Shown piece after piece: positions 1-8,644 of a DNA stretch of 64,000 bases. Each line of letters opens with the position of its first letter. Within the stretch, counting starts at the first letter, position 1. The stretch covers positions 682,001-746,000 of the forward strand of contig CAIJRD010000002.1 of assembly GCA_903822975.1 (NCBI GenBank), read 5' to 3'. A program made the position numbers and the translations under genes. The DNA comes from an uncultured Sinobacteraceae bacterium (GTDB lineage: Bacteria > Pseudomonadota > Gammaproteobacteria > Nevskiales > Nevskiaceae). The notes below the pieces were generated by a model. The model was not told the DNA's origin. It worked only from the letters and a program-made list of their open reading frames with translations, and searched no databases.

Positions 1-290
1 GGCTCTCGGGCTCGCAATTACGCGCTCCACCACCTGCTTGGAGATGCCGACGAGGTGCTCGTCCGGGTTGCTGCTCTCGCGCGCTTGTTTGGCCGCGAAA
101 ATAGATACACCACAACTGCCGATCATTCATAGATTTAATGAGCTCAACAAGAATGTCGTGCTAACACTGTCTCGTTGCTTACAAAAACGGCCGGATATAA
201 GCGATAACTACCTGTATTAAATAAAATCCTTTGCGATATAAAAAGAATATCTGCAATATATCTGCACTTGACTCCTTCATTTGAGCAGAT
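1..290. other. Left edge, no assignable gene
   Basis: The first ~100 bases are GC-rich and then change sharply to AT-rich DNA up to the integrase start. On the minus strand an open frame starts with ATG at 126 and runs off the window edge; on the plus strand a frame entering from the left stops at 130-132. Both read plausibly and I recognise neither. The composition change suggests that the tail of one gene, or an island boundary, lies here. No tRNA or repeat was seen. Confidence 0.3.
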
Positions 291-1381
291 ATGGCCTCGA
301 TTGAGAAGCGTGTATGGCGTAAGCCAGATGGCGAATCGGTCACGCGATATGACGCGACCATCACGCGCAAAGGCAGCCGGCGGAGAACCAAGACATTCAA
401 GCTGCGCACTGCTGCGGAACGATGGGTTCGATTGGTCGAAGCAGAAATCGAGCGCGGGGTATTCAAGAGCACCGACATCGCGGAACGCACGTTACTCCGC
501 GACATCATGCGGCGCTATCTCAAAGAGGTCGCTCCGCTCAAAAAAACCAGCAGTCAGAAATCTGGCTCGCGGCCGTGATCGAGCCGCACTTAGGGAGTGA
601 AACCTTAATCGAATTGGATAGCAGTGTTATTGCGGCTTACCGCGACAAACGCTTGGCGATGAAAGCACGCAACACCCGAACTTTCAGCGACGGTACGGTG
701 CGCACGGTGAATTTACCCAAGCTCGTTTCGTCGGCGACAGTACGCCATGAGCCGTCATTCATTCGTCGCGTAATCGAACAGGCCCGTCGCGAGTGGGGAG
801 TGCATCTGCCAGCTGGGAATCCAGTTGATTTGGTGAAACTGCCGAAGCCTGGCAAGCCGCGGGATCGCCGCCTAGTCGGTGACGAAGAAACTCGGCTGCT
901 ATGCGAACTCGATCAGATCAGCGACCCTGCCGGGCGACGCAACCATTATCTTCAATCTGCATTTATCATCGCCATTTAGACCGCGATGCGGCGCGGCGAG
1001 ATTGTGAAATTGAAATGGCCGGACGTGGATTTGAAGCGCCGAATTGCCACGCTCCGCGATACGAAAAACGGCGAAGATCGCGTGATCGCACTATCATCGC
1101 GCGCGGTAGAAGCCCTTCAAGCGATACCTCGTTCAATCGATGGGCAGCAGGTATTCCCCCTAACTCCCAATGCACTCAAGCTTGGTTGGAAACGAGCAGC
1201 TCAGCGTGCCGGCATAATCAATCTTCGCTTCTATGATCTCAGGCACGAGGCCGACTCAAGGCTGTTCGAAAAGGAGCTTAATCCGATGGAAGTTTCGAGC
1301 GTCAGCGGACACAAAACCTTGCAGATGCTGAAGCGCTATACGCATCTGAAGATGGAAGAGTTAGCGCTTCGACTCGGTTAA
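291..1381 (+). pseudogene. Broken tyrosine recombinase (island integrase)
   Basis: Three frames in order give one phage-type integrase of about 360 residues: an N-terminal DNA-binding part (291-578), a core part up to 979 and a catalytic part to 1381. The catalytic part shows the box I Arg in MRRGEI, a HEADSRLF stretch in the H-x-x-R position, SGHKT, and the nucleophile Tyr in KRYTH. Two lesions break it. A frameshift falls at or near the run of seven A at 540-546. An in-frame TAG at 977-979 replaces what is Glu in relatives of the ETAMRRGE motif. A one-base slip and one substitution explain both, so decay is recent. Family members excise and integrate genomic islands at tRNA genes; its place near the left edge and the tRNA fragment at 60.6 kb suggest it once moved this island, but that link is inference. 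Confidence 0.85.
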
Positions 1382-1430
1382 GAATACAACTTCCCAATGG
1401 CAGCTTGGCAATAAACGCAATTCTTGCTGC

Positions 1431-1500
1431 TTAGATCATTCAGGTCGGTGAGTGAATTTTGCGGCTCACGGCCTGCCTTTATAGTGAGGTGAGCAGCCTC
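1431..1500 (+). repeat. Diverged copy of the sequence upstream of the 8152 gene
   Basis: The stretch beginning GATCATTC at 1432 matches the stretch beginning at about 8091 over roughly 65 bases by eye (about three quarters identical). Both end in TAGTGAGGT. In the second copy this sequence is the leader of a DUF4926 gene; here no such gene follows. Confidence 0.45.
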
Positions 1501-1575
1501 ACGGCAATCTGGCGCGTCCGATCCCTTCGTGCTCATGTCTTCATTCTTGAAATCTCGTCAGAATCGATTTTTCCG

Positions 1576-2799
1576 CTATTTGAAAAGGCTGGACGCACTA
1601 GCAAGGTTGTACTTAAGTTGGGTCAATGCGAAACCAGAGTTTTTTCCACCTTGATCAGCTCGCGCATCGCCTATTCCCAAGTCGATGTATGTCTTATCGC
1701 CAATCTTAAACTCGCTAGAAATCGTGATATTTAAATTGTTAGCGTGGGCCGAGCCTTGGGGGTACGTGGATGCATAAAAGACCGCGACGGAACCTAAAGT
1801 GTTCTTAAACGAAAAATCTGAATCGACTGCGTGCTGGTCATGTTGCAACGGAACAAAGCGGAATCTGAATGCGCCCCCGCCGCCATAGCTATTCTGCGAA
1901 TAGAACGAGCCTTTATTGTTAGGATCCGCTACGACCTGCCCGTTTGCATATTTGAGCCCGACTATCACTTGCGCGTTGCGCATTAGCCATCCGCCAAGTC
2001 CGGAAGCCGTTTTGTACCTATCTTCATCTATTGAAGACAGGCCATCAAAGCCGTATGCGAAACTGGTCTCCACGTCGACGGTCTGCTCGCTCACCGATTT
2101 GTAGCTACCCTCTGGCGAGTTAAACGAAACAGCCGACGAAAGGGACCAAGCGGAACGATTCCAGTAGCGATCGCTTGCGTGTGTGCGGCACTTGGCATAC
2201 GCCGCTTGGAAAACTGCTTCACCAGCCGTTGTACCGGGCTGTTCTTCCCCAGCCGGCAAACTTGGGATGACCTTGGTTACCGCATCATTGAGTTCTTTTC
2301 CCTTAGCTATAGCTGTTTCGAAACAGTCGCCAAGGCCGGCATCCTTCACGGGGTCGCCAGCATCCAGTAAGACTATACGGCCACCGATCCCCAGCGCTAC
2401 GGATTTGTCGGAATTGCTGGCGCCTTTAGCTGTAGCGAGCGAGAAACTTGTTCGGGAGAGTAATCTCTGCCCATAGCTCGCGCCGTAAGAATCCCGTGTA
2501 ATCCAAGCGTGTTCCGGCAAAAGGTAGTTGAATAAAAGGAATGGTGCCGCCTCTACGGCCACACCGGTTTTGAAATTTCCGCTTGTATCAAATCCATTAA
2601 GCAGCGACGTTCCCAAAGCTATCGGCGAAGCTGGCCGATCAATACTTGTGCTTGATCCGACGATTGCACTGGCGGGACTTTCTGGAGTATTCAGGCTGGG
2701 GGCCGAAGAGTCGGAAGCTTCTACCGAAGGCTCGTTCATAAGAATTAAAATCAGGAGAACGTAACGGCCACTGATCGATCTCCGTGCCATAGCTTTCAT
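1576..2799 (-). CDS. Exported protein of unknown family, possible outer-membrane beta-barrel
   Basis: 407 residues from the ATG at 2799, which overlaps the stop of the upstream gene as ATGA, so the two are probably translationally coupled. The open frame continues 47 codons further upstream, but those overlap the neighbour in another frame and I discount them. The N-terminus is a good Sec signal peptide: basic MARRS, a hydrophobic run, then EAS. The mature part is rich in Gly, Ser, Asn and aromatics, with alternating hydrophobic/polar segments towards the end (for example FRFRFVPL), as in outer-membrane barrels. It has Cys pairs around residues 155 and 205. Last gene of a four-gene leftward operon. 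I recognise no family; the barrel idea is inference from composition only. Confidence 0.7.
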   Translation of the reverse strand: MKAMARRSISGRYVLLILILMNEPSVEASDSSAPSLNTPESPASAIVGSSTSIDRPASPIALGTSLLNGFDTSGNFKTGVAVEAAPFLLFNYLLPEHAWITRDSYGASYGQRLLSRTSFSLATAKGASNSDKSVALGIGGRIVLLDAGDPVKDAGLGDCFETAIAKGKELNDAVTKVIPSLPAGEEQPGTTAGEAVFQAAYAKCRTHASDRYWNRSAWSLSSAVSFNSPEGSYKSVSEQTVDVETSFAYGFDGLSSIDEDRYKTASGLGGWLMRNAQVIVGLKYANGQVVADPNNKGSFYSQNSYGGGGAFRFRFVPLQHDQHAVDSDFSFKNTLGSVAVFYASTYPQGSAHANNLNITISSEFKIGDKTYIDLGIGDARADQGGKNSGFALTQLKYNLASASSLFK

Positions 2800-3149
2800 T
2801 GAAAAGCCATCCAGAGCGTCACGATCGTTGCGTTCGAGAGCATTGCGTGATCTGAAACCGTCCCCAAAAGCTTTCCAGCCTGCACTGCGGACATGGAAAT
2901 CGAATATTGGGCTGGCGGACTGGGAGGTGCCAGTGAGCACTGAATTGATACCGCCGAACCTATCAATTCGGCAATGCCGATGGGAATGGCCAAGTCGCCG
3001 CCAGCGGCAGCGCCAGAGCTGAACATCTGAGCTAACTGTCCTTTTCTATACAGATCGAATTCAGTCCCCACTACGAAAAGGCCGCCAATCGCGTAATGCA
3101 GTGAAACGGCGCCGCCGTTAGGATCTACTGTTACGGTCTGAATCGACAT
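2796..3149 (-). CDS. Small hypothetical protein
   Basis: 117 residues from ATG 3149, preceded by GGGGA five to six bases upstream; a TTG four codons earlier is a less likely start. The sequence starts MSIQTVTVDPN and is made of short hydrophobic strands with Gly/Ala-rich turns, with no signal peptide and one Cys (IQCSL). It looks like a small beta-rich soluble domain. Its stop overlaps the start of the exported protein downstream by four bases, and it lies 95 bases after the membrane-protein gene. I recognise no family and assign no function. Confidence 0.65.
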   Translation of the reverse strand: MSIQTVTVDPNGGAVSLHYAIGGLFVVGTEFDLYRKGQLAQMFSSGAAAGGDLAIPIGIAELIGSAVSIQCSLAPPSPPAQYSISMSAVQAGKLLGTVSDHAMLSNATIVTLWMAFQ

Positions 3150-3244
3150 TATCGTCCCCAATAAATTATAGATGGTTAATGTTTTGGTCCTCCCTGACCA
3201 TCACTGCATAAGTCTGAAGCGGAGTGCTATTACGATCGACGAAA

Positions 3245-4000
3245 TTAGTCGATTTTTTTGGCCAGTAACGTGATGTCTCGGCTGAGAGAAGACGTACTTC
3301 CCTGCGGGTTATCCCAACTTATAGTCGCGGTTGCCGCTTTGATTGCTTTCCCAACCGGGACGCTCACCTGTATCGAGCCCATATTTGTGGGCTTCTGAGG
3401 CATACACTGAACTGGAGCCTTTGGACCTAATGTAAGTTTTGGCTGAACGCAAATCGTGGCCACGTCTGCTTTGTCGATAACGGCTTCGATGGCGACGAAT
3501 TCGTTGCCGTCTACATCGCCGTACAACCCGGCGGCTAAGGACGGAACGACAGCCGGGAGAGCCATCTTTGGCTTGCTTGAAGCAAGTGCCAACGAGAACG
3601 CAACCATCATGGAAGCCAGAAGGGAAAGTCCGAGCGCAATCCCTAAACGCCGCTGCTTTTCGACGATGTCGTTGTCATAAGCCTTCATGATCGTTTCGGG
3701 AACTCGTGGATCAAAATCACCTGTTATAGGCATCTGTACCCATACGGTCGCCCAATAAACGGCGATCAATGATGCGCTCGCGCAGACTATGACGAACTTA
3801 CCCACGTTCGAAATCTCTTTCCCACCTAAGGAAAACCCAATTGCGGCACCTCCTGTATAGATGCCCCACAACCATATAGCCAGAATTTGCAGTTTAGACG
3901 CCGCATCATCTCTAGCCTGAACGGCCTTCAGCACTTGAGTTTTGGAAAATTCAAACCAAAATACATCGTCCACGCATGGGGTAGGTGATGCGTTTGGCAT
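3245..4000 (-). CDS. Membrane protein of unknown function with C-terminal beta domain
   Basis: 251 residues. A soluble N-terminus of about 35 residues is followed by hydrophobic segments near residues 38-60, 67-88 and 125-145, then a C-terminal domain of about 100 residues. That domain contains two Cys pairs (ATIC and QC) and ends with repeated beta-strand-like stretches (IQVSVPVG, ATISWDN). The order suggests a membrane anchor with a periplasmic or extracytoplasmic Ig-like domain. It starts only eight bases after the stop of the 80-aa upstream gene, so both are on one transcript. Together with the exported protein at the end of the operon, the unit looks like an envelope-associated system. 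I do not recognise the family. Confidence 0.7.
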   Translation of the reverse strand: MPNASPTPCVDDVFWFEFSKTQVLKAVQARDDAASKLQILAIWLWGIYTGGAAIGFSLGGKEISNVGKFVIVCASASLIAVYWATVWVQMPITGDFDPRVPETIMKAYDNDIVEKQRRLGIALGLSLLASMMVAFSLALASSKPKMALPAVVPSLAAGLYGDVDGNEFVAIEAVIDKADVATICVQPKLTLGPKAPVQCMPQKPTNMGSIQVSVPVGKAIKAATATISWDNPQGSTSSLSRDITLLAKKID

Positions 4001-4008
4001 TGCTACTT

Positions 4009-4251
4009 TTACTCCCTTGGGTCAGGTTTTCGCTCGGACTTATCGCTGAGCTCGTAGCGATTGGTGTGTCCGAGAGCACATGTCAGGTAGACCCCTTCAT
4101 GTTGACCCAATTCTCGCGCAGCTTTAGGATCTCTCACTGAGGGTAACAAGCCTAACCACTTTGACTTGATCGAGAATTTTTGGACGCTTATCGGTCTGTA
4201 TAGTATTTTCTGTTCGCAGCCCTGCTCTTTGCAATCGAACCAGATTTCCAT
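4009..4251 (-). CDS. Small Cys/His protein, possible zinc-binding
   Basis: 80 residues starting MEIWFDCKEQGCEQ. The ATG is preceded by a strong purine-rich GGGGGAGGGG ribosome binding site. Cys at residues 7 and 12 and a later CALGH could together form one zinc site (C-x4-C then C-x3-H). It is the first gene of the leftward operon, so it is made from the operon promoter in the 4252-4538 gap. The zinc idea comes from residue spacing only; I recognise no family. Confidence 0.6.
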   Translation of the reverse strand: MEIWFDCKEQGCEQKILYRPISVQKFSIKSKWLGLLPSVRDPKAARELGQHEGVYLTCALGHTNRYELSDKSERKPDPRE

Positions 4252-4538
4252 ACCCCTCCCCCAATCGCCCCTCCCTTATGGTCCACCCATACTGCATCGT
4301 GCGCAAGCGCTAGGGACGCACGCGCGCGACTTTTTTGAGCGTACCCGCTAAAGCCAATTTGAGACGAGGACATGCAACCCGTTCCACCGACGCTAGAAAG
4401 ACTTACGATTCCCTTTCATCTTGGCTTTTAGAGTTATAATCATATATATGCCAGGCATGGCTTTAACCGCACACGACGTGCAACTGTTCGACTGCTATCT
4501 CAGTGGTCCCAACCTTGGTGCAATCGTCGTCTTGATAC
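4252..4538. other. Divergent intergenic region
   Basis: Gap between the leftward 80-aa gene and the rightward PAN-domain gene. It must hold promoters for both. An AT-rich patch, TTATAATCATATATATG at 4433-4449, is the best -10-like sequence for the rightward gene. No repeat or RNA structure was seen. Confidence 0.4.
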
Positions 4539-5699
4539 ATGCCCCGTCCTCGCTTGCCGCCACGTGGTCACCGGAACCCTCTTCACCGAAGAAGTGCTGA
4601 AACTCATTTCCCGGACGACTCAAAGGGGGAGAAATTCAGCTTTGATCGGCTGAACATCGCCCTCACCGCGATTGCATTCCTCGTCGGCACCGCACTTACC
4701 CTCGCCGGGCTCTACGTGGCCGAAAGGTACGGGAAGTCGGCCGACGAAAGCAGTAAGTCCGGGATCGCAATCTCTGCGATCGATTTGTTGACCGATGTAG
4801 AAACCAATAAGCAATGCGCCGGCGCCTCGATCCTCAACTACGCCTCCGAGACTGATGCCATTCGATTTCCTGAAGAATTGACCGGGCTCGCATTTAGGGC
4901 ATTTGGAGCGGCCTTCACCTCAGGCTTCACCTTAGTACCGCCTAGCAAACCAGGCGTGGACCTCACAGGCTTTCCCCTTGACTGCAACCCTGGCGTAGTC
5001 GTCGCGGCCTTGTCTCGGGCCATAGCCACGAAGATTCCGCGTTTGTTCATCGTGTTACCGGACGAGAGCTTCACCTTCACAGCGAGTACGCGCCAACAAA
5101 TCGAAAGTACGATCAGATTCGCCGGGCAGCCGCTCCTCATTCCAAGCGTCTCGACGGAGACTCCTACATTTCCAAAAGCTGACCCACCTTCGGCAAGCGA
5201 GCTGCTCTACTTCGACAGTGCGGATGGACGAGACATAGGCGACCTCGCCAATTCGCTAAGTGGGGCAATCCAGATCGAAAAAATCAGCGCGCACTGCAGT
5301 CCCCACCCTGAGAGAGTTGACTGCAAGAACCCTCGCTTGGTCCATACATTTGAACTAAGGCTCGGCGAAGACGCGAAACCGCTGGTTGAAGTCCGTCAGC
5401 AAAATTCAAAAGCAAACGACCCTTACAAACCACGGTACATCCTCTTGCCAAATTACGATTTCCCTGGTCAAAAGGATTTCAATCAGCCCATCGTAACTAG
5501 CCGGGCAGAATGCGAGAAAGCCTGCGATGAGGCCAAAGAGGAGTGCAAGGCCTACACCTACCTGCCTTCAGGAGAGACGCCGAACAACTGGCACGGGCCT
5601 GCTGGGCCTTACTGTTGGTTAAAGCACGAGGTCTGGCAGCCAGTCCCCTATGCGAAGCTGATCTCCGCGCAAAAGCAGACCCAATCACTCACAAGATAG
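4539..5699 (+). CDS. Membrane-anchored protein with C-terminal PAN/Apple-like domain
   Basis: 386 residues. After a basic N-terminus there is one transmembrane helix around residues 40-65 (LTAIAFLVGTALTLAGLYVAE). A soluble middle of about 240 residues follows, in which the phrases DIGDLANSL and FIVLPD suggest an alpha/beta fold. Residues about 310-375 carry the PAN/Apple pattern: NYDFPGQ at the start, two Cys four residues apart (ECEKAC), CKAYTY, then CWLK. PAN domains bind carbohydrates or proteins through a disulphide-stabilised fold, so the C-terminus is probably periplasmic. The start is uncertain because the first 30 residues are Pro/Arg-rich and unlike the rest; a later start would not change the domain picture. 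It stands alone between the 4 kb operon and AbiE. Function unknown. Confidence 0.7.
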   Translation: MPRPRLPPRGHRNPLHRRSAETHFPDDSKGEKFSFDRLNIALTAIAFLVGTALTLAGLYVAERYGKSADESSKSGIAISAIDLLTDVETNKQCAGASILNYASETDAIRFPEELTGLAFRAFGAAFTSGFTLVPPSKPGVDLTGFPLDCNPGVVVAALSRAIATKIPRLFIVLPDESFTFTASTRQQIESTIRFAGQPLLIPSVSTETPTFPKADPPSASELLYFDSADGRDIGDLANSLSGAIQIEKISAHCSPHPERVDCKNPRLVHTFELRLGEDAKPLVEVRQQNSKANDPYKPRYILLPNYDFPGQKDFNQPIVTSRAECEKACDEAKEECKAYTYLPSGETPNNWHGPAGPYCWLKHEVWQPVPYAKLISAQKQTQSLTR

Positions 5700-5914
5700 C
5701 TACGATGTTCATCGGCTTCTGCTGCTAGGCTCGGCGAAGTTGAAGTTGAAGTTGCCAAGAATCCCTATCGCCGGACTAGGCAAATCGGCAGTGGCGACAA
5801 GACATCGATGTTGTGCGACCGGAACCAGTTCCGCAGGTATCGCTTTCCAAAGAAGCCAACGACGCTGACGGCAACTTCGCTGGCGGCGGTGAAAAACAAG
5901 CCGGCTTTTTGTAG
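5700..5914. other. Intergenic, no gene seen
   Basis: Gap between convergent genes. The only structure is a short GTTGAA/GTTGAAGTTG microrepeat near 5738-5755. No convincing terminator hairpin was found. Confidence 0.4.
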
Positions 5915-6838
5915 CTAAGCCTTCGCGCGTTTTGCTAAAGCGTCTAAAGCGTGTTCAAGCTTCGCCATTGCTGCGGCGTGCTTTGCCACTGACATCTTTC
6001 CCAGATTGATCAGCTTCCATTGAAGTGCCGGAAGCGTCTTGGCTGCGTCGAGACCAAGTGCGTCCCAGTTCGGTTGACGATTCTTCATCGACAACAAGAA
6101 GTCGGTATCGCGAGACAGCCATTGGCGCGCAATTTCGTTTAGAAGCCGCTCGCGGGTTTCTTCCAGGTCTGACAGCGGAACGGGGGCACGCGTCATGCCG
6201 ACGAAATGCTGCTCATAAACTCGCTTCAAGTCGCTCCAACGCGGCTTGAGAAGTTCGTTCATCGGTTGCCCGCTGCTGGCGATGTAGACGAGCAGAGCCT
6301 GCATCAGCCGACGGTCGATGCCCTCGTTATCCAGCAGCAGCTTGACGTCGAACCAGTCGCGGGGGTGTTGCCTATCCAAGGCTGCACAAATCTTGCCGGC
6401 ATATAGATCCGGAAAGGACACCACCGGAACCTCAGCGTATCCAAATTCCCGCTCGACGGTTTCCGCGACTGCGCGGGGTTCCGGCGCGAACAAGCAGCCG
6501 CGCGTCACCGGGCTGACTTCGACCTTGATCGCGCCGTCGCGTGTCACGTCGAATCGCGTCATCGGTTCGCCGCGTATGTAGCGGACGTCGGTATCGGGAA
6601 GCGCCCGCTTGATGCGCGTGCCGATCCGCTTGAGCGCCGCCTCAACGTTGCGAAGCGTGGTCACTCTATCCTCAACTGGCAGATAGGTCAGGTCGATGTC
6701 GACGGACAAGCGCGGCATTTCGCGCACGAACAAATTGATCGCAGTACCGCCTTTGAGCGCGAAGCAGTCTTCGTCGGCAACGAAGGGCAGCACCGCTACC
6801 AGCAGCCTCACCTGCCCGATGTAGCGAGGCTCAAACAT
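5915..6838 (-). CDS. abiEii: AbiEii-family nucleotidyltransferase toxin
   Basis: 307 residues, normal for the AbiEii/AbiGii family. The nucleotidyltransferase signature is visible: KGGTAINLF at residue 28, then the metal-binding Asp pair in SVDIDLTY near residue 47. Downstream is the family motif with Lys, Arg and two Asp spread through KICAALDRQHPRDWFD. AbiEii toxins transfer nucleotides to an RNA target (tRNA in characterised relatives) and stop growth; the system aborts phage infection as a type IV toxin-antitoxin. Its start overlaps the end of abiEi by eight bases, which couples translation of toxin to antitoxin. No lesion was seen and all key residues are present. Confidence 0.93.
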   Translation of the reverse strand: MFEPRYIGQVRLLVAVLPFVADEDCFALKGGTAINLFVREMPRLSVDIDLTYLPVEDRVTTLRNVEAALKRIGTRIKRALPDTDVRYIRGEPMTRFDVTRDGAIKVEVSPVTRGCLFAPEPRAVAETVEREFGYAEVPVVSFPDLYAGKICAALDRQHPRDWFDVKLLLDNEGIDRRLMQALLVYIASSGQPMNELLKPRWSDLKRVYEQHFVGMTRAPVPLSDLEETRERLLNEIARQWLSRDTDFLLSMKNRQPNWDALGLDAAKTLPALQWKLINLGKMSVAKHAAAMAKLEHALDALAKRAKA

Positions 6839-7637
6839 TTTCGGCGAGATGCTTCGGCACTGTGATGCCGTAGCGCTTGATCAAGCGCCCTCCCGAAACC
6901 AGCGAGCGCTTGCCTTTGCCAAGATCAATGATGCCTGGACCGAGCTTGGTCGCCCAGATATGGTGATGGCGTTCGCCGAGCCACAGCGCCAATCGGCGGA
7001 CCTTAAAGCTGTTGCACGATTTAAGCAGTGCTTCCATCAGTTTCGGCCGCAGAGATCGAAGGCCACTGGCGAGCTCGTCAGCTTCATCGAAGCCAGTCTT
7101 GGCCGGCACATCCTGCAGGCATTCCAGCCAAGCGCGCTCCTGAGATGAGACATGGAGGATCCATTCCCAAGGTCCCCAGGGATATAGCTCCCAACCTCTG
7201 ATCCAGGTATTGCCGTGTGGCTGAACCCAAAAAGGAGGCGGTTCGTCGAAGAGCTCCTCGGCATGCTGAACAAACTTCACCTTGGGTACGGCAGCCGCGA
7301 CCCAGCCTGGCAACGCTGCGGCGCCATATAGATGGACAACTTGGTGTCCCGAAGCAGGCAACTGATGAGCGCGCCCCATGAGGCCGAGCGCCGTCTCACC
7401 GCCTGCATGGAATGGGAGTTTCATCTGCTGAAGCGAGTACGCCACATGCTCCCATTTTAGGGGTGGGCCCGGACGCCGATACGCACCGCGTTCAAGCTTT
7501 TGCAGCCACCCCGCCGCTGCGTATTTCGCGACTAACTGGCGTGAGTATCCGGCAGCCTCCAACTGACGACTATTGACGACCAAGCCTTCCGGGACGTCCT
7601 GAAGTCGGTTCAATTTACTGTCGTTTTGTCTACCCAT
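6831..7637 (-). CDS. abiEi: AbiEi-family antitoxin and autorepressor
   Basis: 268 residues from ATG 7637; a TTG three codons upstream is possible. The N-terminus is the AbiEi winged helix-turn-helix (residues 20-70: NSRQLEAAGYSRQLV, then GWLQKLERGAYRRPG), followed by the AbiEi C-terminal domain that mediates antitoxicity. In characterised systems AbiEi binds inverted repeats in its own promoter, and a good 9-bp inverted repeat lies 55 bases upstream here. First gene of the two-gene leftward operon, immediately overlapping the toxin. Complete, with no visible damage. Confidence 0.92.
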   Translation of the reverse strand: MGRQNDSKLNRLQDVPEGLVVNSRQLEAAGYSRQLVAKYAAAGWLQKLERGAYRRPGPPLKWEHVAYSLQQMKLPFHAGGETALGLMGRAHQLPASGHQVVHLYGAAALPGWVAAAVPKVKFVQHAEELFDEPPPFWVQPHGNTWIRGWELYPWGPWEWILHVSSQERAWLECLQDVPAKTGFDEADELASGLRSLRPKLMEALLKSCNSFKVRRLALWLGERHHHIWATKLGPGIIDLGKGKRSLVSGGRLIKRYGITVPKHLAENV

Positions 7638-7691
7638 GGTTGACAAATTACCATCATTGAAAACTTGAGTCTAGTTCTTTATATAGCTTAA

Positions 7692-7714
7692 TAGGTCAAC
7701 CCAAAGTTGACCTA
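7692..7714. promoter_or_regulatory. Inverted-repeat operator upstream of abiEi
   Basis: TAGGTCAAC and GTTGACCTA are perfect 9-bp arms around a five-base spacer. The element lies 55 bp upstream of the abiEi start and contains a TTGACC that could serve as a -35 box in the leftward direction. AbiEi proteins autoregulate by binding such repeats, so this is the likely operator; binding itself is inferred. Confidence 0.75.
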
Positions 7715-7744
7715 AATGGAAATATGAAAACCAGCGACAGAACA

Positions 7745-7909
7745 TTACAACTCAAGCAGCATCGGGTTTGCGATCTTTTGTTCACGTTGTTCATCGATGA
7801 TGAGCGGATTCATGCTCGGTTCTCTGATGGGTATCGCTACCCCGCGGTCCATCACCAGCTTCACCGCTTCAAGCTTGTACTCGCGGCTGAATACTCTTTT
7901 CGAACCCAT
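7745..7909 (-). pseudogene. IS3-family OrfA N-terminal fragment
   Basis: From the ATG at 7909 about 25 codons read MGSKRVFSREYKLEAVKL and onward, the typical start of an IS3-family transposase OrfA with its helix-turn-helix. The similarity stops after RGVAIP and the remaining codons are unrelated until a stop at 7745. No OrfB or inverted repeats remain. It is a leftover end of an insertion sequence between abiE and the next gene. Confidence 0.7.
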
Positions 7910-8089
7910 TGACCACCTCCGTTTTCATCATCACACCTAAACAGGGTGGCCGTGAATCCGGCAGCAGCTCAACAGGGTGTACGCCGAAGGGTGATACCGG
8001 AAACGATCAGCCTTTCGAAATCGAGAACGCTACGCTATTGATTTTGAAATGAGACACAATGGTAAGCACGCTCGCATTCGATCCGCTTG

Positions 8090-8151
8090 GATCATTCGGG
8101 CCGGTGAGCGAGTTCCGAGGCTCGCGACTTGCTTTGTAGTGAGGTAACCCG
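8090..8151 (+). promoter_or_regulatory. Leader of the DUF4926 gene, related to 1431-1500
   Basis: This 60-base leader is the better preserved of two related sequences in the window. Its end, AGTGAGGTAACCCG, includes a GAGGT ribosome binding site nine bases before the ATG at 8152. Confidence 0.5.
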
Positions 8152-8370
8152 ATGAATGTGATCAAGCTGTTTGACACTGTGGCCCTGCATCAAGCCAGCC
8201 CGGGGCATGGACTATCCGCTGGAGCCGTCGGCACTGTGGTGGAATTGTCGGACGACGCGCACGTCGAAGTGGAATTCTCCGACCTCGATGGCGCGAGCTG
8301 CGCCGAAATCGCTCTTCCGGCCTTGGAGTTGCTGCGCCTCCACCACACTCCAATGAGCCGCGCTGCGTAA
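8152..8370 (+). CDS. DUF4926 family protein
   Basis: 72 residues, the usual length of the family. The pattern is characteristic: MNVIKLFDTVAL at the start, HGLSAGAVGTVVE in the middle, then VEVEFSDLDG and a C-terminal LELLRL. The fold is expected to be a small SH3-like beta barrel. DUF4926 genes are often found in accessory regions beside toxin-like genes, and the biochemical role is unknown. It stands alone between an IS remnant and the helicase cassette, with a good GAGGT ribosome binding site. Confidence 0.8.
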   Translation: MNVIKLFDTVALHQASPGHGLSAGAVGTVVELSDDAHVEVEFSDLDGASCAEIALPALELLRLHHTPMSRAA

Positions 8371-8644
8371 TAGACTCTGATTCTGCTTGGATTTCGAGGA
8401 CAGCTCGAAGGCAAGCGACGCTGTAGCTACCCAATCGTCACCCGAATCATCTTTATAAGAAAGGCGAATTCGCCTCGTACAACGGAATCGAATGCGTGAC
8501 AAAGTCTTCTTGCCAGACATGCAATCTATTGTTTGAATATGCGAAGGCAATTCCCTGGGGAATCCGACGACGCATCTACAAGGCCAACTCAGTTCATAAG
8601 GCGCTCCTGACTCGACCCGGCAAAGCGGTTTGTTTAGCCACGCT
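8371..8644. other. Intergenic region before the helicase cassette
   Basis: No convincing gene. A minus-strand open frame covers part of it but mostly runs antisense to the DUF4926 gene. It should hold the promoter for the four-gene rightward cassette; I see no clear -10/-35 pair or ribosome binding site. Confidence 0.35.

Noticed and set aside
7724-7912. 62-aa plus-strand frame next to abiE
   Set aside because: The minus strand of the same stretch encodes a recognisable IS3 OrfA start, so the plus frame is its shadow.
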